DNA of 64,000 nucleotides from Zymoseptoria tritici IPO323 (Eukaryota > Ascomycota > Dothideomycetes > Mycosphaerellales > Mycosphaerellaceae). The notes beneath the pieces are model-generated. The model searched no databases. It worked only from the letters and a program-made list of their open reading frames with translations, and had not been told where the DNA came from. How positions within the stretch are numbered: the first letter of the stretch is position 1; each line of letters begins with the position of its first letter. Both the position numbers and the translations under genes were made by a program. The stretch is from positions 372,001 through 436,000 of the forward strand of contig NC_018217.1 in NCBI RefSeq assembly GCF_000219625.1, in the 5' to 3' direction. Below, piece by piece: positions 23,904 to 32,500 of this stretch.

Positions 23904-24195
23904 TAGAAAAGAGGGGGGGGGTAGGGTATTTATACGTAGCCCCGGGCTCTAAGGGCGTATTTTCCTTATATTGTTACTTTCTTAACAATACTAGAAAGGT
24001 AAAGAGATAGAGTAAAGTATAGCGGGCTTATCGTATTAGGATCCGATAGTTTTCGCCCGGACAAGCGACAATACTAGGAAAAGAGCGGACTATAGGAGTA
24101 AATTTTAGCTAATTAGACGATTATAGTAGGTCTAAAGGAGGAGGGTAAATAGTCCGCTACTTTTATATCGGTTGCCGACGACTTTTCCGCGCACC

Positions 24196-24207
24196 GGAGG
24201 AGGGAGG
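24196..24207 (+). other. polypurine tract of the Gypsy element
   Basis: GGAGGAGGGAGG lies three bases before the 3' LTR, the expected place for the plus-strand primer of reverse transcription. Confidence 0.75.
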
Positions 24208-24210
24208 TAT

Positions 24211-24380
24211 TATAAGGGACTAGCGCCCTTTCTATAATACGTAGCGTAACCCCGTACTTTGTCTTAGTAGCCTATATCCTTTTCTACGCTTACCGCGAGG
24301 TTTTAGGCTACTTCCTTATCGAACTTGCTATATCTAATATAGACTCTAAACTCTCGTATATATATTGTTTACCCGTAATA
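24211..24380 (+). repeat. 3' LTR of the Gypsy element
   Basis: 170 bp, starting TATAAGGGAC and ending CCCGTAATA, followed directly by the target duplication GTAGT. It is aligned end to end with the 5' LTR without gaps. Confidence 0.92.
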
Positions 24381-24385
24381 GTAGT

Positions 24386-26900
24386 CTCCGCTATATTAGC
24401 TAATACTTCTAACTTTATTAAACTAATTGCCCTACTACTTTGTCGCCCCTACTTATATAGATCTATTCTACTAGTTTATCTACGCTCTTACCTACATTTA
24501 ACGATCGGTTTGTTTTATACTACTTAACTATAAGTCCTACGCCTACTAGAGAGGGTGTAATACGTATAGCTTATATATAAGCGAAGCCTCCGAGTAAGTC
24601 GTTAAATCGTCGCCTATCGTCCTAAAGTATAGCTAATATAATATATAAGGCTACTTACTCTACGCTACGTCTTCTTCTTCCTACGTTATAGTAGTTATAG
24701 TAGATAGAGCAGTCTAGGCGCCTATTCCTACCGACTTTACCCGGCGCGGAACTCTAACCGAATAGCTAAATCGACTCCCGAATGTTACTAAAGAAGAACG
24801 CGCGTAGATTATCGAGGAGATTGAACAGTAGTCTAGGGACTATAAGGGATTTAGACACGATTCTATAGCAACCTAGAACCGCAAAAACTACTATCTCGAA
24901 TAATATACTAAGTAGCTCCTATTCTTAGAACGTAGAGAACTTAAGGACTTCGCTAACGAGGACGAACTAGACGAATAGAGGTTTCCGACGAACCCTAACG
25001 AGTATAAGTGTATGTTCGAACACTTTCGTTAATTTCTTCTCTTCGTTTTTAAGGCGGCCGAACTACGCTCTCGGACATCCGGTTAATATATTAAGTACTA
25101 GACTCTTATCTAGTACCGCGAGTCTCTAGTATTCTAGGTGCGATATAAGGCTCGTATACGAGATATACCTTTCCCGTCTTCGAAGATGCGCTATATAATA
25201 ACTAAGGTAAGACTATACTTTTATATATTTACGCCTATTATAGGCGGACTATCTTTCGATTATACTACCTACTACGACATCTTCGCCGCCTAGAGTCTTA
25301 AAAAACTCCGCAATAATCTAACTCGTAGTATATTATACTCGCTAACTTTTAGCGCGACAGGTAATACGTACTATCGTAATAGTATATCCGAACGAACTAG
25401 TAGTAGACGCTAAGAAGTCCTTCCTCGGATTAGGTAAGCTTCGAGAGCTTTTCGATTACGACATAGTCTATAATAAGTCTATCGAGTATACGGAATAGTA
25501 ATAGGTAGCGTAGTACCTTAGTCGGTATACGGTATGTCGCCCTAGTAGCATCTATAAGGCTAGTAGCTATACTAACAACCTTCCCCTTCTCTAGGATCGC
25601 CTAGAGTTTCTTACCGGCGACGAGCCTAGTATATAGGATCTTATCGTTTACTTCCGTAATATCCGTATTAAGTAGCCGCTTAACTTAGAGAAGGCCTTAG
25701 GCTAAGGTGACGGCTTATTCCGTATTACGATTAAGTGTCCGGATACGAATAACCTTATCTTTAGTCTAGCTTATCGACTCCTCGTTATTGCCCTTCGCCG
25801 TAGACTCTTAGCTAGCATCGAGACTATCGAGGATCTTATAAACTACGATCTAGCGCGCGTCCCGTTTAAGCCGGAAGCCGCTACTTAACCTCTCTTCTTT
25901 CGTAGCCGTACTAAAGGTGCCGGCCTCGATATATCTTCGCCTCTTACTAGCTACGCCTTAGCCGATTACCTTCGTAAGACTAGTTATAAGGTAGGATAGA
26001 ATTTTACTACGATAGGTTTCGGTCCTATCCGCCGCCGTACTCTTACGGACATTATCGCTCGAGTCGGACTAGCTTAAGCTCGACGTATTACGGGATACGT
26101 ACTAGATACCTTTACGCTTAAAAAGTATTACCTCTAACTTATACTAATCTATTAGTAGACTAAAACGCTCCTCGAGTAAGACATCGTACCTAGAGGATTT
26201 TCGGACTAGGCTCGTCGGAATTAGGTACTACTCGTTATAGGCAAACTTACTAATAAGCGGCTTAGACGTACTCGAGGCAATACGTTACTTACGATAACTA
26301 ATCGGCTCGTACTCGCCGACGAGAATCCGCCCGAGGATTTTAGTACTAACGCTCGCCGTTAGTACCGTAAGCGCTTACGACGATTCGTATACTAAGTACT
26401 ACTCGAGTATAAGCGAGCGTAGTAGTAACGGGAGCTTACTCGCGAGGAGGCTTAGCGGCGTACTATAGCTATTTCTACTTCTTCTTTTATAGACGTAGTC
26501 GTCGCTCGCGCGCTCGCGCTTTAGTATACCTATAAGGTAAGCGGCGGTAACGAAAATAAAGATGTCGACATAGATAATAATAATAAGTATAAGGACTAGG
26601 ATAGCTTTAAGGAAGAAGGTAATAGTAATAACTTCGACTAAGACGACATAACTAAAGAGTAAGATCTCGAGGACGCCGCGCGCGAATAAGAGACCGATAG
26701 TATAACTATTCCCGCCGAGACTAACGAGAATAGTACCTCTAATTCGGCATCGCTACTATATAGAGATTAAGCTACGGCGTTTATAGAGATGTTGCTAGAG
26801 AATACTATAAACAACGTAGAGGAATAGTTAGAGCGAGATAAGACTTATCCCGAGTACTACGAAGATAACACCGTTCCGTCTAAACGTAAGGTTAGTACCC
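24386..26900. repeat. RIP-mutated flank downstream of the Gypsy insertion
   Basis: It has the same CpA/TpG-poor composition as the upstream block. It includes most of the DUF3435-like remnant described separately. The mutation density falls between about 26,880 and 27,000, after which CA, TG and ordinary codons return. Confidence 0.75.
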
Positions 26901-27813
26901 GATGTTAGTACTCTACCGTTGCTCTAGCTTACCGTTTCGACAGAACTTCGAGTACGCTAGCGCCTTACACCTTAACAATTACCTAAGCAGTAACTACTAT
27001 AGTCTAGAGTCTAGCTTTCGAAGGGCTGCCGATGCTCGCTATAACAACACCGAAGACGAAGGCTACATTTGTATGTATTGCGAGCAGGCAGAAGAGGACC
27101 GCACGAAACACTTCTAGGACCTCATGGCCGACCCTCTATCCGCAAGCTTTCCCCTGCTGCGCGACCTTATTAAGCATGTTAAAGAGAGTAACGCTGCTAT
27201 CGACGGCCACAAGCACGATGAGCTTAAGGAACTAGCTGGTTAGTACGATTTATCGATGGCTAAGAAGGTCGACCCTCAGTCGGCTATTAAGAAGCAGCAA
27301 CTTGGGGCGAAGAATTTGAAGGCCATGGGCATCGAGCTAATTAAGGTGAACACTGCTAATGGCACTCAGCCTCACCCTGCTCGTCCCGGCCTCGTCAAAG
27401 GCAAGAAAAACCCCGAACCCGACCCGCCCGCCCGGTTCTCGACATCACTTAGCATTGGACAACCAGCACCTCAGCTACCCGTCAAGTTCGCTACGTCTTT
27501 GCAGTATAGGCCAGTCCCAATTGACAGCGGCATTCCGGCGGCATTCCAGAACAGCCTGTCTTCGGGCACAACTCCACAGCCTGCGAGATCATCGGAGCAG
27601 AGCTCTGCGCCGCAGCCTCCCCCAGCCTTCGCGACTCAGGCTCTGCGCCGCCGCTCAGCGGGAGCAGGTACCGTACGCAGACCTTCTCGTCTGAGTCAAA
27701 CTGTCGTGCTGTCGTCCGAGCCTTCAGCGGAGGCGAACGACGACGACGACGATGACGACGAAGAGAGCGGTGATGCTGAGGATGACGAAGACAACGATGT
27801 CTTCGCACCATAG
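24760..27813 (+). pseudogene. DUF3435-like (tyrosine-recombinase-fold) gene remnant
   Basis: Broken frames between about 24,780 and 26,400 read like fungal DUF3435 proteins once TAG/TAA are read as lost W/Q. Visible are an N-terminal helical part (KMRYIITKVRLYFY), the core DISPLTSYALADYLRK near 25,940 with the RR dipeptide just downstream near 26,030, and a TFTLKKYYL-like block near 26,110 that fits the G-H-x-x-T...YY region of the family. DUF3435 is related to tyrosine recombinases and is found in Starship captains and in stand-alone genes. From 26902 to 27813 one frame continues with only two TAG stops (27115 and 27241), ending in an acidic tail (DDDDDDDEESGDAEDD). The link between core and tail is inferred from continuity; family recognition is by eye. 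Confidence 0.5.
27256..27813 (+). CDS. open 3' part of the remnant, 185 codons
   Basis: The frame from the ATG at 27256 is intact and of normal composition. It begins MAKKVDPQSAIKKQQL, continues with a Pro/Ser-rich disordered part and ends in an Asp/Glu run and DVFAP. It is in the same frame as the sequence upstream of the TAG at 27241, so it is more likely the surviving C terminus of the broken gene than a separate gene. A start at 27256 giving a short new protein remains possible. No domain is recognised. Confidence 0.35.
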   Translation: MAKKVDPQSAIKKQQLGAKNLKAMGIELIKVNTANGTQPHPARPGLVKGKKNPEPDPPARFSTSLSIGQPAPQLPVKFATSLQYRPVPIDSGIPAAFQNSLSSGTTPQPARSSEQSSAPQPPPAFATQALRRRSAGAGTVRRPSRLSQTVVLSSEPSAEANDDDDDDDEESGDAEDDEDNDVFAP

Positions 27814-28160
27814 TGCTTCTCTGCTCGGCAATCTCTCTTTCGGTCTGTGTCTTTGCTTGAGTGCTCGGCGTTGGTCGTCGCATCGAATTTGACGTCGGCG
27901 TGAATCTCACGACAACGTCTCACACTTGGCGTTTGCTCTTTGCACTCCAAGGTTGGCTTGGAACTTCATGACAGTATTGATCTTACGCATCTTTTCATAC
28001 TACGGTTGAGCTGAGTTGTCGCTCTGGCGTTCTTGTACTTGCGCTGTATTCTAGATAAAAACGAAACAAAGTTGTAGATGTCTCCGCTTTCTCTTCTCGT
28101 CGTGTTCACGCAAATTTGCCTTATATATACACCATAGCGATTCCGGCCCTCCACAACATC
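27814..28160. other. intergenic
   Basis: Normal-composition DNA between the remnant's stop and the tRNA-like locus. No gene is supported; minus-strand frames over 27491-27950 mirror the acidic tail of the plus-strand frame. Confidence 0.4.
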
Positions 28161-28375
28161 GGGTAGTTGGTCTAGGGGTATGATTGTAAGCTCAATCTGC
28201 ATACCCTTACAAGCGATTGGTTCTAACAGACAACTAGTTCGCTTCGCATTGAGCTCCACCTGGTTAGGGTTCGACTCGCAATTGTGAAAGGTACAGTTTC
28301 CTCACACCCACAGCCTCACCAGGAGCAGCTGCTAACAACCCAAGTAGGTCATGGGTTCAATTCCCATACTATCCA
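28161..28375 (+). tRNA. interrupted tRNA-like locus (tRNA-Pro-like 5' half)
   Basis: The 5' half (28161-28190) has acceptor strand GGGTAGT, then a D-arm and A box TGGTCTAGGGGTATGATT, as in eukaryotic tRNA-Pro. The 3' half (28346-28375) has variable loop AGGTC, a perfect T-arm ATGGG-TTCAATT-CCCAT and acceptor strand ACTATCC plus discriminator A. The acceptor strands pair over 7 bp with one G-U, and TCTTTTT follows as a Pol III terminator. About 150 bp lie between the halves, including a hairpin TTGTAAG...CTTACAA and a second B-box-like GGGTTCGACTC at about 28268. An ordinary anticodon arm cannot be closed across the gap, so this is either a tRNA gene with an unusual long intron or one broken by an insertion. 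The anticodon cannot be assigned. Confidence 0.5.
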
Positions 28376-28382
28376 TCTTTTT
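28376..28382 (+). terminator. Pol III T-run terminator
   Basis: TCTTTTT follows directly after the discriminator base of the tRNA-like 3' half. Confidence 0.45.
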
Positions 28383-28554
28383 GCCAGCGTCACAGTCTAG
28401 AGCTGGCAGTGTAAAGCTGGTGATTGTCCTTTTGATTCCGTGAACCAAATCCAGGGTTTGCAAGGACGTCTGAGGGGGCAGCAACTCGATATCCAATCCA
28501 GGCCTAAAGGCATTGGCCCAGAGTCCAGACCCCCTTTTCGACTTTGCAGCGGTC

Positions 28555-28845
28555 GATTTTGCGTCCACAGACACGATAATTTTGTGTGCCATTTTTAGCT
28601 TCCTATTTAGGAAATGTTCTAGAAGCCCCACTTTTCCCCACACCAAAAAGCTGGCTGGACACATTGTGCATCTGTGCATCGCTTGACTCGGCGGCAACAG
28701 CCTTCCATTGTAGCATTAAAAAAAGACTCGTCAAGAACCTGCGAAGATCTAACATGCTGCAAGCTGGTCCACACATCTCAGACATCCCGAGCAAGGCGCA
28801 TGGGGAACGACTTTGCAGAACGCCAAGACTTTTGTCCGGGCTTCT
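28555..28845 (+). repeat. diverged repeat, copy A
   Basis: It shares with copy B the order GCGTCCACA, GCCATTTT-GCTTC and, best conserved, TTTGCAGAACGCCAAGACTTTT-GTCC (28811-28836). Similarity is local and drops in between. The type is not recognised. Confidence 0.4.
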
Positions 28846-29064
28846 GACAGCCACGACAACGTTGACGAGAAGATCTCTAACTACCACTTGAGCGGCCGCG
28901 GCCTTGCCATTCTGTCAGCGCTATGCTCCCAAGGCTGAACGGATAGATACAAGAGGACGTACAGATCGTGTGGCTGAGGCTCAAGACGGTCAGCGGATAA
29001 TCAATTCCCGTATGTATACCCATCAATATGGCCATCAATATCTGTCTAACATTGATACAGACAG

Positions 29065-29310
29065 CGTCCACATCGGTCAAAATCTTTTTGGCCATTTTCC
29101 GGCTTCGGGGGAGGGGGGAGGTCGACTACGTGGGCTTCTGCTCACAGCTGTACATTTTTGTATGCGACAAAGGACCTACCTCACCAGGACAAGAGTACTG
29201 CACGTTTCAAACGACTTAGCATGCCCGAAATGCATTTTGCAATATGCTGTCGCATTAGGAAGGTGCGTGGTGAATGAATTTGCAGAACGCCAAGACTTTT
29301 TTGTCCTGCG
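29065..29310 (+). repeat. diverged repeat, copy B
   Basis: Same orientation and order as copy A, about 470-510 bp downstream, with TTTGCAGAACGCCAAGACTTTTTTGTCC near 29279-29306. The rest of 28383-29805 shows no supported gene. Confidence 0.4.
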
Positions 29311-29805
29311 TCAAAGGACGACCAACGAGCGATGAAAAAAGGAACACTTCAAGCGACCGCTGCATCAGCGTGCAGATCACAGGGCGAGAATGTGTACATG
29401 CAATTAAGGGTGCACAGTGTGCATTTGAGCAGTGTTGGTCCACACACCGTCATTATGCTGGCCTCAGCCACTTTGCAGGATCGTAGGATCGCATGATCTC
29501 CGCTCCTTCGGAGGCTGAGCTCACATTGTGACCTGCTTGACTGAATATTGGAGCTTCATGCTTGTCCTACACTGATGCAATATGCAGTGACGATTCGTCT
29601 ACAGCTAGAGATCACCTGCATCGCCTCAGCATCCGTCGGATTACCTCACTGCGCCACGGATTGAGTAAGACATCAGCTCTACACTGTTCGTATAAGTACC
29701 AGCTAATGCGTTGGGTCGACTATGGACATGCCTTCAGGATCGTCGTTCACACCACAAAGACTTTCAGCACGGCGACACGCTCTTGATACAACACATCCTT
29801 GAGCC

Positions 29806-30450
29806 ATGTCATCAACCCTGACCCAAACCCGAACCCAGATCTCACGGCCATTGCCACGGGTACGCATCAGCAAAGACAAAATCTGCGACGCCGACAATGG
29901 CAAGCCACTCTTCACAATCGCACGACAAGCAGGAAGTGTCCCGGCCTTTCTATCGACCAAACCTTTCCTGAACATAACGAGAATAATCGATGGCACATCG
30001 ACAGGAACCATCCGCTTTCACAGCGTCACGACAAAAGCCATCGACGTTTCGACAAATGGTCGTTCCACAGAGATCGCGCATTCGGGCTTCCTGCATCATC
30101 GATGGGGTTTCAAGTCGATCACATCAAACAGGAGCGGTGAGATGTGGTACTGGAAGAAGGATAAGATTGGAAGAGGTGCCGTTCTTGAGAATGCCAAGAA
30201 CGATGGGCAGGTCCTGGCTCGGGTGCAAGGCGACCTGCTCACGTTTGAGACCGGTCGGCTGGGCAATGCTTCGTATGATGAGGTCCTGGTGTCTGCTATC
30301 GCGATGGCGGAGGCTGTGAGGCGGCAGAAGAAGAGTGCGAAGAGTGCAAGCATGGTAGACTTGGGCGGAGCAATTGGGAGCTTCGCCGATTCAGGTGGTG
30401 GTGGAGGAGGCGGAGGTGGGGACGGGGGAGGAGGAGGTGGTTCGGGTTAG
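29806..30450 (+). CDS. hypothetical protein with Gly-rich tail
   Basis: A single exon of 214 residues begins at the ATG at 29806. The body (residues 20-175) alternates short hydrophobic strands and turns (GKPLFTIARQ, TGTIRFHSVT, GEMWYWKKDK, ARVQGDLLTFETGRLG) and ends with a helix (DEVLVSAIAMAEAVRRQKK), which suggests a compact beta fold of the LURP-one/tubby-like kind seen in small fungal proteins. That is a fold-level guess. The last 20 residues are almost pure glycine with one Asp. No signal peptide is seen, and no function is assigned. Confidence 0.7.
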   Translation: MSSTLTQTRTQISRPLPRVRISKDKICDADNGKPLFTIARQAGSVPAFLSTKPFLNITRIIDGTSTGTIRFHSVTTKAIDVSTNGRSTEIAHSGFLHHRWGFKSITSNRSGEMWYWKKDKIGRGAVLENAKNDGQVLARVQGDLLTFETGRLGNASYDEVLVSAIAMAEAVRRQKKSAKSASMVDLGGAIGSFADSGGGGGGGGGDGGGGGGSG

Positions 30451-30816
30451 CTACTCTTGCTCTATTCTCGAGTTCATTGCTGTGTTTTGTCTGCGACCAT
30501 TGTAGAATCGAGTTGTATGAGATTGAAGAGCATCGTCCTTACATCTTGCACACATCCGGACCATTGTTGATGCCCATAATGTCCGATTTCTGTTAGGTCC
30601 GATACTAGTATACAGTCGAGTGACTCCATTGTAGAGAATGCCACGGACTCGAATGAATGCAAAGTCGATGGCGGTGATGTTGATGTCAAAGGAGAAAGCG
30701 TGCCTGCTGGGAACGGACTCGAATGCTTACGTAAGGATATTTGCGGCGAAGCTTAGACACTCCCGATACCATCGAACCGGAAGACCTCACTTTCACCACA
30801 CCACCATCACACAATC
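30451..30816. other. intergenic, mL50 promoter side
   Basis: 366 bp between two plus-strand genes. Nothing beyond expected 3' and 5' flanks is seen. Confidence 0.4.
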
Positions 30817-31903
30817 ATGCGGAATGTCAGAGTAGCAAGGCAGGCTTTGAGCCTTGCCAGTGACTCTGCTCGCAAGGATTACATTTGTCGCGCATGCCTG
30901 GCACAAGCCAGTCGACAATACCACGCAACGACTCCCCGACACGCAGACAAGCCTTTCTACGAGCGGATACAGAGTGCCCTCTTCGGATCCAAGGAATCCA
31001 AACGAGCAGATGAGCTACGCGAAGCTGCGCGCCAAAAACAACTAGAGACGGCGAAAGGGGAAGGGCCTGAGACTGCGATAAAAACGAGAAGGGACGGCGA
31101 CGTCGTGTACGAGATTGCAGATATCGTGGATCCCACGACACACGAGGACTACATTGTGGCAAATCGATGGGATGGGCTTGAGACTGTAGGGGGAGAAACA
31201 TGGGTGAAGCAGAGGGCGGATCAAGGAGAGCAGTACACAGGGTACGAAATGTCATGCTGTGCTGGAGAAGATCTCAATCTAATTATCCCAGGTTTATGCC
31301 AAGGAGAAGAGCTCAATTGACCGACGAGGATTGGCAGGCGCTGCTCAACAGTGTCGCTGCGGAGGTGTTGGCATTGCAGAAAGCGGGCCGAGACGTGCTG
31401 GAGGTATGCGCGGGTGAGCAATCAGGAGATGGTGCAACTGTGAAAGACCACCTTCAGCGTGCCAACGCATCAGGAGCAACGGAGCAGATAAGCTTGCAGC
31501 TGGATGATCCCAAAGTGAAGCTCGCGGTATGCGTCCACTTGACTCCGCTCACGAGAAGATTCAGTCAACTGACTTGCTACAGATCATGAAGCGCACTATG
31601 CAGCTTACAGGACGACGACTTCCCGACCTTGCCATCTCCAATGCCAAAACGCTCGACGGTCTCTATAACGCGTTCAAGATGAAGGTGCCAGCGAAGAAGC
31701 TGTACAACGCAGAAGAGCTAGACCTGCTGAAGCATACACAAAATGTGCAAGTTCTCGGCCGACGCAGAACTGTGGTCGACAGGGAGAAGGCTGTCGGCAG
31801 ATGGAAGCTCATCGAGGAAGAGTTGGAAATTCGCGACCTACCACTTTTCGGCAGCAAGTATGTCGACGCAAAGGAGAAAGTCCCGAACAGTCACATGGCT
31901 TGA
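30817..31903 (+). CDS. mitochondrial large-subunit ribosomal protein mL50
   Basis: Three exons, 30817-31241, 31292-31526 and 31583-31903, give 326 residues. mL50 (yeast Mrpl13) is a mitochondria-specific protein of the large ribosomal subunit. The N terminus is an Arg/Ser/Ala-rich targeting sequence followed by YICRACLAQASRQYHATTP, typical of fungal mitochondrial precursors. The conserved C-terminal region holds TGRRLPDLAISNAKTLDGLYNAF and NVQVLGRRRTVVDREKAVGRWKLIEEEL. Both introns have good GT/AG ends and preserve frame. Assignment rests on recognition of the L50 region. Confidence 0.8.
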
Positions 31904-32500
31904 GCACGGCGGGCTCGCAGATTACCGGTGCGTCGGAGCGAAGCTGGAGATGTAGCATACTGTACTACGACCAATGCTGGAGAATATCCGTTTGGCAGGG
32001 CGAAGCTATGATCTCAGGTGATGTTATTGCCGACATCACGATACCTCCTGGCTTTCCGATCAAGCAAGTTATTCTACACAGTCTGTACTGACCCTGCCCA
32101 GCAAGTTCGTGGTCCTACTGCGAGTCTTCGTTCCGACATCTACAATCCACGTCGGTTTTCATGTGGCATGCAAGGATTCTGTTAGCCACTCTCGGCGTTG
32201 GCTCGATTCGTCCGTTCCGAACTGTTGTGACAGGCTTTTGCCTGTCGCCGCTTCGCGAGCGCGGTACAACGTCGGAGTGCGATTTGAACGTCGCCTTTGC
32301 AGGTGTTCAGAGGCCTGGTCGGACGTAAACCAATGATAAAGCCTCCGAAGATCCTTGAGCCTGCGAAAGCGGTCAGATGCACTGCACGCACACTCGCTAT
32401 CGATGCTAACCTACACGGAGTGCCATCATAAGAGCAATGCGATGCCCTGTGTCCTTTACTCGCCGTCTTCAGTCGTGTGTCTGACTGAAAGCCTCGCACT
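31904..32500. other. intergenic
   Basis: 597 bp between mL50 and the peptidase gene. No coding or repeat signal is seen. Confidence 0.4.

Larger units (their letters stand above)
17583..24380 (+). mobile_element. dead chromodomain Gypsy LTR retrotransposon, complete, RIP-mutated
   Basis: A 6,798-bp element is bounded by two 170-bp direct LTRs and a 5-bp target duplication GTAGT (17578-17582 and 24381-24385). The order inside is LTR, gag, protease, reverse transcriptase, RNase H, integrase, chromodomain, a 1.3-kb 3' region, polypurine tract, LTR. Protease before RT and integrase last is the Gypsy (Metaviridae) order, and the chromodomain places it in the chromoviruses. All frames are interrupted by TAG/TAA derived from TGG, CAG or CAA, so it is inactive. 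It sits inside other RIP-mutated DNA, so the insertion may be nested. Confidence 0.9.

Noticed and set aside
28332..28697. 121-codon minus-strand frame ending MGIEPMTYLGC
   Set aside because: That ending is the well-known false peptide from translating a tRNA T-arm in reverse; the frame crosses the tRNA-like 3' half.
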